Notes: a model not told the origin generated them from the letters alone. DNA of 61,445 bases from Nostoc sp. UCD121 (GCF_014222285.1 NZ_JACKZS010000021.1:1-61445); one strand, 5' to 3'; positions 25,763-35,205 are shown, counted from the stretch's first letter. Numbers and translations: made by a program.

Positions 25763-25986
25763 TCCATATATTCCTTAAAATCTTCCAGTGGTTCATCAAA
25801 GTCATCAGATATTGTAATTAACCCCTTTGCACTTCCAGGTTGACGGGGGCGTTTAACTGGCGACACAGGAGTTAACTTCACAACAGGTTGATTATCTTTG
25901 ATGATAATAATTTCCTCACCACTCAGTGCTGCTTCAATTAAATCAGGTAAATTTTGAGATGCTTCAGCTAGAGTAATTTGCTGCAT
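25759..25986 (-). CDS. vapB: Phd/YefM-like antitoxin (VapB partner)
   Basis: 75 residues from the ATG at 25986, chosen over the GTG at 25995 because aaaggtgg lies five bases upstream. The N-terminal half (MQQITLAEASQNLPDLIEAAL and EEIIIIKDNQPVVKLTPV) is the DNA-binding Phd/YefM fold. The acidic C-terminal tail (DDFDEPLEDFKEYME) is the part that usually wraps the toxin. Pairing of a Phd-type antitoxin with a PIN toxin is common in cyanobacteria. It probably represses its own promoter in complex with the toxin. Confidence 0.88.
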   Translation of the reverse strand: MQQITLAEASQNLPDLIEAALSGEEIIIIKDNQPVVKLTPVSPVKRPRQPGSAKGLITISDDFDEPLEDFKEYME

Positions 25987-26023
25987 AGTTACCACCTTTG
26001 GATATAAAAATGAGGTGCTACCA

Positions 26024-26662
26024 CTATCCTAACTTTGAATTATCAATTAAGTTGAGAGGAAACCAATTTAACCAAGCGTCCCAATTTTCCACGGTTTGAG
26101 CAAATTCTGCATAACCGCCTGCTCTAGGATGAACACCATCATTAGCTCTTGCTTCATTAATCCAGATATTTGATTTTTCTAATATCGGAAAAACGTCTAA
26201 ATAAGGTACATTTAATCCTTTACAAATCAAAGCATATTGGTTGGATAAATCTATAGTTCTCTGCTTTCTTTGAGGATATTCTTGTTCTGCGTATGGTGCG
26301 GGGCCAACCATCAAAACAGTATATAAATTTTGAGCTTCGCTTAAAATTTTATGGGCATTTTTGAGCGAATCTGCCAAGTCTACACGAGTTTTACCATTTT
26401 CTAATGTTGTGTCATTCAATCCAAAAGAAAACACAACTCTGCCATCATATTCTTTGGGTAATCGCAGTGATACTTCCTGTAACCAACGCTTTGCTATATC
26501 AGTACTCGTATCACGCCTAATTCCTAAATTATAGTAAGTAATGTCATAACCTTTTTTATTAGCATTAGCACATACTCTCCCAGTCCAACCAAGACATTCT
26601 GAGTCGCTAGTACCATTAGCAAAGGAGTCACCAACAAAACAAATTCTTACTTCTTGTAGCAT
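26024..26662 (-). CDS. SGNH/GDSL-family hydrolase
   Basis: 212 residues from the ATG at 26662 (MLQEVRICFVGDSFANG). A longer frame to a TTG at 26725 reads into the flank of the MITE and is unlikely. Block I GDS gives the catalytic Ser13, block III is GLND, and block V DGVHP carries the Asp-His pair near the C-terminus. No signal peptide, so it is cytoplasmic. Members are esterases or lipases of broad range, and the substrate cannot be read from sequence. It sits between rbcS and the VapBC pair on the same strand. Confidence 0.85.
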   Translation of the reverse strand: MLQEVRICFVGDSFANGTSDSECLGWTGRVCANANKKGYDITYYNLGIRRDTSTDIAKRWLQEVSLRLPKEYDGRVVFSFGLNDTTLENGKTRVDLADSLKNAHKILSEAQNLYTVLMVGPAPYAEQEYPQRKQRTIDLSNQYALICKGLNVPYLDVFPILEKSNIWINEARANDGVHPRAGGYAEFAQTVENWDAWLNWFPLNLIDNSKLG

Positions 26663-26734
26663 TATTACTCTCTTAAAAAACGTAGAGGTATATAGAGAAT
26701 AACTCCGCGCCCCTCTGCATTTCAAAAAAAAATC

Positions 26735-26846
26735 GGCGTTGCTGAATCGAGGTATGAATTTTGGATGTAGAGACGTAAAATTTTACGTCTCTACAAGGAT
26801 TTTCCCCACAAAGCACAATCGTTTTCATACCGCAATCAGCAATGCC
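26735..26846. mobile_element. MITE, ggcgttgctga family, copy A
   Basis: 112 bases with ends ggcgttgctga / tcagcaatgcc, an inner palindrome gtagagacgt ... acgtctctac, and flanks that repeat AAAAAAATC on both sides (26726-26734 and 26847-26855). It is nearly identical, in inverted orientation, to the copy at 53813-53925, and more distantly like the one at 40850-40961. No coding capacity. It is inserted at the T-run of the rbc operon terminator. Confidence 0.85.
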
Positions 26847-26893
26847 AAAAAAATCTAATAAATAGGAGAGGTAGAATTATCTGCCTCTCCTAT
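26847..26893 (-). terminator. Intrinsic terminator of the rbcLXS operon
   Basis: On the minus strand a perfect 10-base stem, ataggagagg / cctctcctat (26862-26871 with 26884-26893), is followed by an interrupted T-run (tttattagattttttt). It lies 35 bases after the rbcS stop. The T-run is shared with the flank of the neighbouring MITE. Confidence 0.8.
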
Positions 26894-26927
26894 GGGGATA
26901 AACTAAATTACTTAAAGCTCGCTAGCT

Positions 26928-27266
26928 TTAGTATCTGGTGGCTTTGTTGGGTTTGTGAACCAAAAAGCTGAGAACTTGGCACTGTTTGATGTTGTCAAAA
27001 CCCACAACACGGATATAGCTGGTGTTGAATTGAGAACGGCATCCTTGAACTTCGCTCAATACTTCTTGAGTGGATTTAGCACCAAACAAAGGCAGCTTCC
27101 ACATTGTCCAATATAATTCTGTTGGCTCAGAAGTTTCGTTGAACTCGATCGCTGGAATGTAACCTTGATTCAAAATGTACTGAATCTGCTTGGCAATTTG
27201 AGCGTCAGTCAGGGGTGGCAGATAAGAAAGGGTTTCGTAACGACGCTCTTTTGGTAAAGTTTGCAT
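26928..27266 (-). CDS. rbcS: RuBisCO small subunit
   Basis: 112 residues, the short form without the long betaA-betaB loop of plants. Recognisable blocks are [21 protein letters not shown], the tryptophan strand [15 protein letters not shown], and the C-terminal [20 protein letters not shown]. Eight copies cap the large-subunit octamer in form IB RuBisCO. It is the third gene of rbcL-rbcX-rbcS, 46 bases after rbcX, and the operon terminator follows. Confidence 0.97.
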   Translation of the reverse strand: MQTLPKERRYETLSYLPPLTDAQIAKQIQYILNQGYIPAIEFNETSEPTELYWTMWKLPLFGAKSTQEVLSEVQGCRSQFNTSYIRVVGFDNIKQCQVLSFLVHKPNKATRY

Positions 27267-27312
27267 AGCTTTTGATAATGGGTTGCGATTTTTGACTACT
27301 AAATTGATCGAA

Positions 27313-27720
27313 CTAATTGGATAAGTTATCCAAATTCTGATCTGAAGTTGTTTGCTGTTCTGGTTGCAGACTGGGGCTAGATGTGTCTATTCGTGTGATG
27401 CGTTCTAAATGCTGGCGACGCTGTTCCATATTGGCTTGCTGAATGCCAGTACGAACCATTTCCGGTAAAAATTCGATGATTTCTTCCGCAATGTGTTCTC
27501 TGACAGTCATGATTCGCAAAGCCAAATCTGGTTTTTCTCTCAGCAGTTGCTCAATGTATGACTCACCATTCTGAATTTTGCCAGACGAAAAGTTATGCAA
27601 CCAAAGTTCTAATGGAGGATTAGTTTCGCCTAGCTGTGCCAATACTGTCCTTAGAGCCTGATAAGTCAGATAGCTTTGGAGAGTTTTGGCTGTGTCCTTC
27701 GCAATTTGCTTAAGATTCAT
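27313..27720 (-). CDS. rbcX: RuBisCO assembly chaperone RbcX
   Basis: 135 residues. The helical core [23 protein letters not shown] binds the C-terminal tail of newly folded RbcL. The region [20 protein letters not shown] and the arginine-rich helix [20 protein letters not shown] are characteristic of the dimeric chaperone. RbcX clamps RbcL pairs until the small subunit displaces it. Its position between rbcL and rbcS is typical of Nostocales. The Gln/Ser-rich tail is probably disordered. Confidence 0.95.
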   Translation of the reverse strand: MNLKQIAKDTAKTLQSYLTYQALRTVLAQLGETNPPLELWLHNFSSGKIQNGESYIEQLLREKPDLALRIMTVREHIAEEIIEFLPEMVRTGIQQANMEQRRQHLERITRIDTSSPSLQPEQQTTSDQNLDNLSN

Positions 27721-27739
27721 GCTTGACCCCAGCCCTAAA

Positions 27740-27817
27740 GAGTTATGAGTTATGAGTTATGAGTTATGAATTAATGCAAATCCTAACTCTTAACTCTTAA
27801 CTCTTAACTGTTAACTC
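27740..27817. repeat. Heptanucleotide STRR hairpin between rbcL and rbcX
   Basis: Directly after the rbcL stop, about four units of gagttat(g) face about four units of taactct in the opposite sense. The transcript can therefore fold into a long imperfect hairpin. Such short tandem repeats are typical of heterocystous cyanobacteria and could affect mRNA processing or rbcX/rbcS levels. Confidence 0.8.
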
Positions 27818-27820
27818 AGA

Positions 27821-29251
27821 TCAGACGGTATCCATTGCTTCAAACTCGAACTTGATTTCTTTCCACAGTTCGCAAGCAACAGCTAGTTCAGGAGACCACT
27901 TGGCAGCTTCGCGGATGATATCGTTACCTTCACGAGCCAAGTTGCGGCCTTCGTTACGAGCTTGAACAACAGCTTCCAAGGCGACGCGGTTAGCTGTAGC
28001 ACCAGGAGCGTTACCCCAAGGGTGTCCCAGAGTACCACCACCGAATTGTAGTACGGAGTCATCACCAAAGATTTCTACTAGCGCGGGCATGTGCCATACG
28101 TGGATACCACCAGAAGCAACTGCCATTACACCAGGTAGAGAAGCCCAGTCTTGGGTAAAGTAAATACCACGAGACTTGTCTTGCTCAATGTAGTTTTCAC
28201 GCAACAGGTCAACGAAGCCCATTGTGATGCCGCGCTCACCTTCCAACTTACCAACTACTGTACCGGTGTGGATGTGATCACCACCAGACAAACGTAGAGC
28301 TTTAGCCAATACACGGAAGTGGATACCGTGGTTCTTTTGACGGTCAATTACAGCGTGCATAGCACGGTGAATGTGTAGCAAGATACCATTATCACGACAC
28401 CAACGAGATAATGTGGTGTTGGCGGTGAAACCTGCGGTGAGGTAGTCATGCATGATGATGGGCATTTTGAGTTCTTTTGCGTACTCAGCCCGTTGCAACA
28501 TTTGTTCGCAGGTAGGAGCGGTGACGTTTAGGTAGTGACCTTTAATTTCACCGGTTTCTGCTTGAGCTTTGTTGATAGCTTCAGCTACGAACAAGAAGCG
28601 ATCGCGCCATCTTTGGAATGGTGCGGAGTTGATGTTTTCGTCGTCTTTGGTGAAGTCCAAACCACCGCGTAAGCACTCGTATACAGCGCGTCCGTAGTTC
28701 TTAGCGGAAAGACCCAATTTGGGCTTAATGGTACAACCCAGCAAAGGACGACCGTATTTGTTTAACTTGTCGCGCTCAACTTGGATACCGTGAGGAGGCC
28801 CTTGGAAGGTCTTGATGTAAGCTACTGGAAAGCGGATATCTTCTAGACGTAGTGCCCGCAGAGCTTTGAAACCAAATACGTTACCTACAATTGAGGTTAA
28901 TACGTTGGTTACAGAACCTTCTTCAAACAAGTCCAAAGGATAAGCAACGTAGCAGATGTACTGGTTGTCTTCACCGGGAACTGGTTCGATGTCATAACAA
29001 CGACCTTTGTAGCGATCGAGGTCGGTGAGCAAGTCTGTCCACACAGTTGTCCAAGTACCTGTGGAAGACTCAGCCGCTACAGCCGCACCTGCTTCTTCGG
29101 GAGGAACACCAGGCTGGGGTGTCATGCGGAACGCAGCTAGAAGATCGGTATCTTTTGGTGTGTAATCGGGTGTGTAATAAGTTAGTCTGTAATCTTTAAC
29201 CCCGGCTTGATACCCAGACTTGCTCTGAGTCTTCGTTTGAGCGTAAGACAT
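27821..29251 (-). CDS. rbcL: RuBisCO large subunit (form IB)
   Basis: 476 residues, full length. Key catalytic blocks are all present: KPKLGLS, the carbamylated lysine at 202 in [13 protein letters not shown], the His-containing HIHRAMHAV, and the loop-6 segment [10 protein letters not shown]-terminal YYTPDY and [22 protein letters not shown] are typical of cyanobacterial form IB enzymes. It catalyses CO2 fixation onto ribulose 1,5-bisphosphate in carboxysomes. It leads the rbcL-rbcX-rbcS operon. The long upstream gap fits the long leader known for Anabaena rbcL. Confidence 0.99.
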   Translation of the reverse strand: MSYAQTKTQSKSGYQAGVKDYRLTYYTPDYTPKDTDLLAAFRMTPQPGVPPEEAGAAVAAESSTGTWTTVWTDLLTDLDRYKGRCYDIEPVPGEDNQYICYVAYPLDLFEEGSVTNVLTSIVGNVFGFKALRALRLEDIRFPVAYIKTFQGPPHGIQVERDKLNKYGRPLLGCTIKPKLGLSAKNYGRAVYECLRGGLDFTKDDENINSAPFQRWRDRFLFVAEAINKAQAETGEIKGHYLNVTAPTCEQMLQRAEYAKELKMPIIMHDYLTAGFTANTTLSRWCRDNGILLHIHRAMHAVIDRQKNHGIHFRVLAKALRLSGGDHIHTGTVVGKLEGERGITMGFVDLLRENYIEQDKSRGIYFTQDWASLPGVMAVASGGIHVWHMPALVEIFGDDSVLQFGGGTLGHPWGNAPGATANRVALEAVVQARNEGRNLAREGNDIIREAAKWSPELAVACELWKEIKFEFEAMDTV

Positions 29252-30068
29252 ATTTTATCCTTCCCTGAAATCACTCTTGTTAATTATCAAATCACGTTTT
29301 GTGCAACTTCCCCTCACCCAATTTTTTCCCCCTTCATCGGGGAAAAGAACGGTAAAAATTTTTGTTAAGGGTTGTTTTTGGCAAAGGGTAACAGTCTTTT
29401 TTGCGGCTGACACTTTGGTAGCGGTGGTAGCCCTCCTCACCAGTGTTATCCCCTTCTAGGGGTACACGACCTAGCGCTTCTACTGTTCCCTCTTCTTACG
29501 AATCAAAATTCTTTTTTACCTCTTCTTCGCACCTAACTAAACCTTCTCAATTTCACCAAAACTTCCGCTTTTGCGTCTTGATTTAGATAATTTCCCTACA
29601 AATCGGGGTATTCAGGGGATTGGGCTGACTGGCACACATTCCCGCCTCTACACTCCTTATATCTTCTCCGTTGATGGAAAAGATACCAGAAAAGAATTTA
29701 CTTGACACAGATTTAGCAGAGTCGTGAGCGTAAAGATAAAAAATTGCACACCACGTAATTTGTAACTTATTCCACAATATATCAATAATTCGATAAGTTA
29801 TTCTTTCAAAGTTTTTAACTTATATATTTAATTTTGTTATTACATAAAGATTTAACATTTTATTACAGATGCTTTACAAGGTGTCATCAATCACTGTAAA
29901 GAAGCTTTTGGAGAGTGGGGAATTAGGTAGTTATAAGAATTCTTTCCTCAATGCCCAATTCCCAATCCTTAATAAAATTTGAGAAAAATTGTAGATGACG
30001 TTTAAAAAATCTCAGGTAAGGGAACACTGAAGTTAACCCAAAGCCAGTTTAGGTAATGGCTAGGGGTA
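29252..30068. other. Long rbcL upstream region
   Basis: 817 bases without a supported ORF, between the divergent rbcL (leftward) and beta-propeller gene (rightward). Anabaena-type rbc operons are known to have long 5' leaders, so the rbcL promoter is probably several hundred bases from the start codon, in the AT-rich part around 29700-29900. I searched for the NtcA pattern GTA-N8-TAC in the parts nearest both genes and found none. An aattaggtag-type stretch at 29918-29932 adds little. Confidence 0.45.
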
Positions 30069-31172
30069 ATGAATGTCTCCAAAGGAAATGTCACCGTGGT
30101 ATTGTTTTGCAAGCGTACTAGTTTATTGATTACTTCTATCTTGTTTGGGTTGATAGCTGTGCCAGGTATGGGATGGGCACAAAAAACCCCTGACATCAAA
30201 TCATCTGATTTAACGCCCGCTTACCCACCTTCTGCGCCGCCACCGCGAGTAGAATCTTTGCCCGATGAGCGCGGAGTGCAAGAAAATTCGCCAGAAACTG
30301 ATTATCGGGTTGGTAACTTACTGGCAGATGTTACAGGCAATCTTTGGGTAGGTTCTTGGCGGGGATTATCGCGGATTGATCCTAAAACTGGCAAGATTAT
30401 TTCTCGTGTTAGCTTACCGAATGTTGCCATTGGTGCTTTAGCCCAAGACAAAGTAGGACGCTTGTGGGTGGGAAGTTATGGCGGACTAGTTCGAGTAGAC
30501 CCTCGGACGAATGAAATCACCGCACAGAATTTATTTTTGCCTTCTAAACGGGTTTTGTCACTGTTACTTGACAAACGGGGTTATTTGTGGACTGGAACTG
30601 ATAGTGGTTTAGCCCTAATTAGTCCTGACCAAGGTTTGATTATGACAACAGTAAAAAATCTGCCTGGTGTCAGCGCCAACGCCCTGACTTTAGATGCTGA
30701 AGGTCAACTGTGGGTTGGTACTCTTGATGGATTGGTGCGGGTAAATACCGCTAGTGCCTCGATTATGAAGCGGATTGCCGATTTACCAGGGACGACTGTT
30801 CAAGCTTTAGCTATCAGTCCAGAAGGCTTAATTTGGGCGGGAATGCCAAATAATTTACTAGTCATTAACCCAAAAACTGGTGCAGTTTTGCGGTCTGTGA
30901 CTCGCCTGCGTGGGCGTGATGTGACGGCGGTACGTTTTGCTAAAGATGGTAGTGTCTGGGTTGGAACTAGCAATGGTTTGTTACGATTAAATCCAAATAC
31001 AGGCGCTGTGTTAGATGCAGAAGTTGCTGGACTTCCTTCTAGTCGGGTTCTTGCCCTTTTACCTGACATCAGCAATAAACTATGGATCGGTACTAGTGAA
31101 GGTCTGGCTTGGTTAATGCCCAAAACAGACAGTGCAAAAACCCATATTGCTTTCAGTCGCGCTGTTAAGTAG
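30069..31172 (+). CDS. Secreted seven-bladed beta-propeller protein
   Basis: 367 residues. An N-terminal signal sequence (about 1-37, ending VPGMGWA) precedes a proline-rich linker. Seven repeats then follow with the pattern LWVGSxxGLxRxDPKTGxI (for example LWVGSWRGLSRIDPKTGKI, LWVGSYGGLVRVDPRTNEI, LWIGTSEGLAWLMP). This is the two-component-regulator propeller type, here without any kinase attached. It is likely a periplasmic ligand-binding or scaffold protein. A short upstream purine stretch (aggggtaatg) precedes the ATG at 30069. It is 113 bases upstream of panB but functionally unrelated as far as I can tell. Confidence 0.82.
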   Translation: MNVSKGNVTVVLFCKRTSLLITSILFGLIAVPGMGWAQKTPDIKSSDLTPAYPPSAPPPRVESLPDERGVQENSPETDYRVGNLLADVTGNLWVGSWRGLSRIDPKTGKIISRVSLPNVAIGALAQDKVGRLWVGSYGGLVRVDPRTNEITAQNLFLPSKRVLSLLLDKRGYLWTGTDSGLALISPDQGLIMTTVKNLPGVSANALTLDAEGQLWVGTLDGLVRVNTASASIMKRIADLPGTTVQALAISPEGLIWAGMPNNLLVINPKTGAVLRSVTRLRGRDVTAVRFAKDGSVWVGTSNGLLRLNPNTGAVLDAEVAGLPSSRVLALLPDISNKLWIGTSEGLAWLMPKTDSAKTHIAFSRAVK

Positions 31173-31177
31173 GTATT

Positions 31178-31280
31178 AGGGGACAGGTTACAGGGTATAG
31201 GGGACTGAATTCTTTCTAATAGTCCACATCACCTATCACTTATTCCCTATCACCTATCCCCTTATCCCCTATCCCCTAAT
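31178..31280. repeat. STRR-type tandem repeats upstream of panB
   Basis: The space between the propeller gene and panB is filled with variants of tatcccct / cctatcac, with a facing ggggacaggttacagggtat at the left. It is a degenerate heptanucleotide array. It leaves little room for an ordinary promoter, and panB has no clear ribosome-binding site. Confidence 0.6.
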
Positions 31281-31285
31281 TAAAA

Positions 31286-32056
31286 ATGGCAATCACTACC
31301 CAGCAATTAATTCAATGGAAACAACAGGGACGTTCAATTGTCGCGTTGACCGCCTGGGATTATGCGATCGCTCAACTCATCGATGCAGCTGGTGTAGACT
31401 TAATCCTTGTGGGCGATTCTATGGCAGTAGTTCTAGGGTATGAAACAACACTGCCGATAACTTTGGATGAAATGATATACCACGCCAAATCTGTGCGCCG
31501 TGGGGTTAAACGTGCATTAGTGGTTGTAGATTTACCATTCTTGACGTATCAAGAAAGTCTCCAGCAAGCGATGCACTCAGCTGGGCGGGTACTAAAGGAA
31601 ACGGGCGCTCAAGCGGTAAAATTGGAAGGTGGCTATCCTGCGATCGCAGAAACTATTGCTCGTTTGGTAGAAGCTGGAATTCCAGTAATGGGCCATGTCG
31701 GTTTGACACCGCAATCAGTACATCAACTGGGTTTGCGGCAACAAGGAAAAACCCAAGAAGCGAGTGAGAGAATTTTACAAGAAGCGATCGCTCTTGAACA
31801 AGCAGGAGTATTTTCTCTAGTTTTAGAGCATATCCCCGCAGATTTGGCAATGCAGATTACACAAAAACTGAGTATTCCGACAATTGGTATCGGTGCAGGA
31901 ACTCACTGCGATGGACAAGTTTTAGTTACCTCAGATGTAATCGGACTGGCCGAGAAGCATCCACCATTCGCCAAGGTTTACACCAACTTGCGGGAGACAA
32001 TTACCAAAGCTGTGCAAGATTATGCCGTGGAAGTGCGCGATCGGAAATTTCCATAG
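31286..32056 (+). CDS. panB: 3-methyl-2-oxobutanoate hydroxymethyltransferase
   Basis: 256 residues with the family blocks [73 protein letters not shown] and [14 protein letters not shown]. The metal-binding aspartates are in VGDS and the VVDLPF region. It transfers a hydroxymethyl group from methylene-tetrahydrofolate to 2-oxoisovalerate, the first step to pantothenate and coenzyme A. The start at 31286 ([12 protein letters not shown]) fits the family's length. No other pan gene is in the window. Confidence 0.96.
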   Translation: MAITTQQLIQWKQQGRSIVALTAWDYAIAQLIDAAGVDLILVGDSMAVVLGYETTLPITLDEMIYHAKSVRRGVKRALVVVDLPFLTYQESLQQAMHSAGRVLKETGAQAVKLEGGYPAIAETIARLVEAGIPVMGHVGLTPQSVHQLGLRQQGKTQEASERILQEAIALEQAGVFSLVLEHIPADLAMQITQKLSIPTIGIGAGTHCDGQVLVTSDVIGLAEKHPPFAKVYTNLRETITKAVQDYAVEVRDRKFP

Positions 32057-32159
32057 TTTGTGGCAAATTGTGTACAGTCGCAAAATAACAGAGCAAAGGT
32101 TGTGATGTTCAATTCATTGACTTGGGAATAATACTAGTGTCATCAGCTTTTATAAACCA

Positions 32160-32969
32160 ATGCTCAATTTAATGTTTGCTTTTGGATACGCTAGCCTTGG
32201 TTATATACTTTATAATTCTGGCGACTATCAAGGAGCCATTGAAAATTATACTCAGGCAATTTTACAAAATTCAGAGGATTTGACATCATATCTAAGTCGT
32301 GGTTTAGCTCGTTCACTGACAAAGGATTATCAAAATGCAATTGAAGACTTTAATGAAACAATCCGGCTGAGTCCTCAATATGCTCAGGCTTATGCTGAAC
32401 GTGGTGTTGCTAGTGCAGCAATAGGCGATAATCAAAGTGCAATTGAAGATTGTCATCGTGCAATTCAATTAGATCCGCAATATGTACGAGCCTATTTTGG
32501 GCGAGGTGCAGCTTGTTTTTACTCTGGTAACTATCAAGGTGCGCTAGAAGACTTCAGTCTGATAGCCAGCATGGAACATTCTGCTATTTCTTATTACAAT
32601 TTGGGCATTCTGCAATATTCTCAGGGTATTAATAGCCAAGCCATTAAGCACTTAACCAAGGCTCTTTATGTAGATCCCAATTTAATAGCTGCTTACTATG
32701 TGCGGGGTAATGCGTGTTATGAGTTAGGAGATGAGCAAGGTGCATTTGCAGATTTTAATGAAGCAAAGCACATTGAAGCAGTGGGTGGAGGTGAAATATA
32801 TTCTGAGGATGAATTTGCTTTCTACGCAAGGGCTTTGGCTTGCCATCGCTTAGGAAATCGAGAGGAAGCGATCGCTGATCTCCAAAAGTCAGCCCAAATT
32901 GCTTTAAAGCATCAAAACACAATATTTCACCAGAAAGCGATAGACTTCATGAGCGAAATTCAGTCTTAA
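32160..32969 (+). CDS. TPR-repeat protein
   Basis: 269 residues made mostly of six to seven tetratricopeptide units, with signatures YNSGDYQGAIENYTQAI, KDYQNAIEDFNETIRLSPQYAQAYAERG, GDNQSAIEDCHRAIQLDPQY and LGNREEAIADLQKSAQ. The N-terminal stretch MLNLMFAFGYASLGYIL is mildly hydrophobic but continues into the first TPR helix, so I do not call a signal peptide. TPR arrays bind partner proteins; the partner cannot be told from context. Confidence 0.87.
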   Translation: MLNLMFAFGYASLGYILYNSGDYQGAIENYTQAILQNSEDLTSYLSRGLARSLTKDYQNAIEDFNETIRLSPQYAQAYAERGVASAAIGDNQSAIEDCHRAIQLDPQYVRAYFGRGAACFYSGNYQGALEDFSLIASMEHSAISYYNLGILQYSQGINSQAIKHLTKALYVDPNLIAAYYVRGNACYELGDEQGAFADFNEAKHIEAVGGGEIYSEDEFAFYARALACHRLGNREEAIADLQKSAQIALKHQNTIFHQKAIDFMSEIQS

Positions 32970-33285
32970 GTAAGTTGGTATGAATAAATCATTATGGTTT
33001 GTAGTTGCGCTGTCTTCGTTAAAGCGCAGCTACAAGCTAATTCCAGATATTTGTCATTAAAAAATACAAGAAGCTACCGAATAGTTCAATATAGTTCAGA
33101 TAAGCCCAAAACCTTCATGTAGAGACGCGATTTATCGCGTCTTCAAAGACCAATTATCTATACCAATAACTTTTAACCCAAGCGTATTGCCGAATAATTA
33201 GTTTACCATCTGGGATAATTTATGCAATCAGAGAGCAACACATTATAAAATTGCTGAAGTTCAAAATTGTGCTACAACATCCAGA
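32970..33285. other. Intergenic region with two short palindromes
   Basis: 316 bases without an ORF. A 13-base inverted repeat (ttgtagttgcgct / agcgcagctacaa, one mismatch) lies at about 32999-33035, soon after the TPR gene, and could end its transcript. Around 33118-33143 is a second hairpin, gagacgcgat / atcgcgtct. The rest is AT-rich. Confidence 0.45.
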
Positions 33286-34098
33286 GTGAAAACTGACAGT
33301 ATATTTTATCGCCTATTTCAAGAATTCCCCAGTATCTTCTTTGAACTGATTGGCAATCCTCCTGAGACTGCAAATACCTATCAATTCTCTTCAGTTGAAA
33401 TCAAACAAACTGCCTTTAGAATAGATGGTGTATTTCTTCCCACTCAAGACGAAGAAAATCCGATTTATTTTGTTGAAGTCCAATTTCAACCAGATTTAGA
33501 TATTTATTTGCGCCTAGTTTCGGAAGCATTTCTCTATTTGCGGCAAAATAAATCTAAAAATTCTTGGCGAGGAGTGGTGATTTATCCCAGAAGGAGTATA
33601 GATACTGGTGAGCGACAAGATTGCCACGAATTCTTCAACAGCGATCGCATTAGTATAATTTACTTGGATGAACTAGGCGAAGCTGCATCACTACCAATAG
33701 GTATTGCTACCCTAAAATTAGTAATTGAAAATGAAGATACAACTATTACTACCGCAAGAGTTCTAATTAACCGTACTAAACAAGCGGTAAATTTGCAACT
33801 ACCACAAAAAGAATTACTAGAATTAATAGAGACAATCCTGGTTTATAAATTGCCTAACATAAGTCGAGAGGAGATAGAAGCGATGTTTGGGTTAAGTGAG
33901 TTGAAGCAAACACGGGTTTATCAAGAAGCTAAACAAGAAGGTAAACAAGAAGGCAAACAAGAAGGTCGTTTTGAGGCAAAGTTAGAAGCTGTACCTAAAC
34001 TGCTAGCACTAGGTTTAAGTGTAGAACAGATAGCACAGGCGTTAGATTTGGATGTTGCACAAGTCCAGCAAGCAGTACAGCAAAAGCCTCTAAATTAA
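33286..34098 (+). CDS. Rpn/DUF2887-family PD-(D/E)XK nuclease-like protein
   Basis: 270 residues from a GTG at 33286. The N-terminal part (DSIFYRLFQEFPSIFFELIG ... RIDGVFLP ... YFVEVQFQPD) is the Rpn/transposase-31-like fold, with the D...E-x-Q core expected of PD-(D/E)XK nucleases. It then has a helical section and a low-complexity charged stretch with repeated KQEG units. A final helix-turn-helix-like segment reads LLALGLSVEQIAQALDLDVAQVQQAV. E. coli Rpn proteins are DNA endonucleases that promote recombination. The cyanobacterial versions are numerous, and their role is unclear. Its 3' end is duplicated immediately downstream. Confidence 0.85.
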   Translation: MKTDSIFYRLFQEFPSIFFELIGNPPETANTYQFSSVEIKQTAFRIDGVFLPTQDEENPIYFVEVQFQPDLDIYLRLVSEAFLYLRQNKSKNSWRGVVIYPRRSIDTGERQDCHEFFNSDRISIIYLDELGEAASLPIGIATLKLVIENEDTTITTARVLINRTKQAVNLQLPQKELLELIETILVYKLPNISREEIEAMFGLSELKQTRVYQEAKQEGKQEGKQEGRFEAKLEAVPKLLALGLSVEQIAQALDLDVAQVQQAVQQKPLN

Positions 34099-34102
34099 TA
34101 GT

Positions 34103-34317
34103 GTCGAGAGGAGATAGAGGCGATGTTTGGGTTAAGTGAGTTGAAGCAAACACGGGTTTATCAAGAAGGTAAACAAGAAGGTCGTTTTGACGCAAAATTA
34201 GAAGCTGTACATAAACTGCTAGCACTAGGTTTAAGTGTGGAACAGATAGCACAGGCGTTAGATTTGGATATTGCACAAGTCCAGCAAGGAGTACAGCAAA
34301 AACCTGTTAATGAATAA
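34103..34317 (+). pseudogene. Tandem duplicate of the Rpn gene's 3' end
   Basis: The sequence from 34103 repeats that from 33863 at an offset of exactly 240 bases and remains in the same reading frame. It encodes SREEIEAMFGLSELKQTRVYQE, a shortened KQEG stretch, and the same C-terminal helix-turn-helix-like segment ending QQKPVNE. It is separated from the parent by two consecutive stops (TAA TAG). An ATG at 34123 could start a 64-residue product, but there is no RBS of note. I read it as a leftover of a partial duplication. Confidence 0.75.
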
Positions 34318-34414
34318 GTTCAGACAAGCGATGTCTGGCGACAAGCCGCTTTGCATCTACGCATCTTCTTAACTAAAAATATCAGCTAAAAACCCCATAC
34401 TTGGAGGTGCAGCA

Positions 34415-35131
34415 ATGGTACAACAAGTCACACCAGAAACCCCAATCGAAGTTATCTACCCAGAAAGTGACGGGCAACCAATGGCGGATAATACAGAACA
34501 ATTTGCATGGATTGTCAAAATTAAAGAAAATTTAGAAATCTTATTTGCATCGCAAGCTGATGTATTTATCGCCGGAGATTTGTTTTGGTATCCAGTTAAA
34601 GGAAGCCCTAATATTAAACAAGCACCTGATACGCTGGTAGTCTTTGGTAGACCAAAAGGAAAGCGGGGCTCGTATTTACAGTGGGATGAAAATAATATAC
34701 CCCCGCAGGTAGTATTTGAAATTCTCTCACCAGGTAATACGCTCAAAGAAATGACTAAAAAATTGCAGTTTTACCAGCGTTACGGTGTAGAAGAATATTA
34801 TATTTACGATCCAGAAAAAAACGATTTAAATGGCTTGCTCCGTTCTGGGGATAGTTTTGAAGTCATTGAAGAGATGAATGGCTGGGTAAGTCCGCGTTTG
34901 GGAATCCGTTTTGAACTAACATCGGATACACTGGAAATTTTTTCCCCTTCTGGACAAAAGTTTTTGAGTCCCGTAGAAATTGACCAGTTGCGGGAACAAG
35001 AACGTCAACGTGCAGAACAGGAACGTCAAGCAAAGGAAGCGGCTTTGGAAGAATTAGAAAAAGAGCGCGATCGCTATCAAGAATTACTAGCTAAACTCAA
35101 AGAAAAGGGAATTGATACAGATAATTTGTAA
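34415..35131 (+). CDS. Uma2-family (DUF820) endonuclease-like protein
   Basis: 238 residues. The restriction-endonuclease-like core shows [22 protein letters not shown] (conserved Asp), [35 protein letters not shown] (conserved Glu and Lys/Tyr) and the C-terminal strand [10 protein letters not shown] coiled-coil tail of Glu/Arg/Gln follows ([19 protein letters not shown]). This is the Uma2 family, hugely expanded in filamentous cyanobacteria; activity is inferred from the fold. The purine-rich cttggaggtg stretch upstream supports the ATG at 34415. Confidence 0.9.
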   Translation: MVQQVTPETPIEVIYPESDGQPMADNTEQFAWIVKIKENLEILFASQADVFIAGDLFWYPVKGSPNIKQAPDTLVVFGRPKGKRGSYLQWDENNIPPQVVFEILSPGNTLKEMTKKLQFYQRYGVEEYYIYDPEKNDLNGLLRSGDSFEVIEEMNGWVSPRLGIRFELTSDTLEIFSPSGQKFLSPVEIDQLREQERQRAEQERQAKEAALEELEKERDRYQELLAKLKEKGIDTDNL

Positions 35132-35205
35132 TTGCAGTCATCAGTTTGGCTCTTCCTTCAGTGATACTGATGGATACTTATGATATAGGAACTAAAAATT
35201 TAACT

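Noticed and set aside
29252..30068. NtcA-binding site upstream of rbcL
   Set aside because: The pattern GTA-N8-TAC was looked for in the parts of this gap nearest the genes and not found; known rbcL regulation by NtcA cannot be claimed here.
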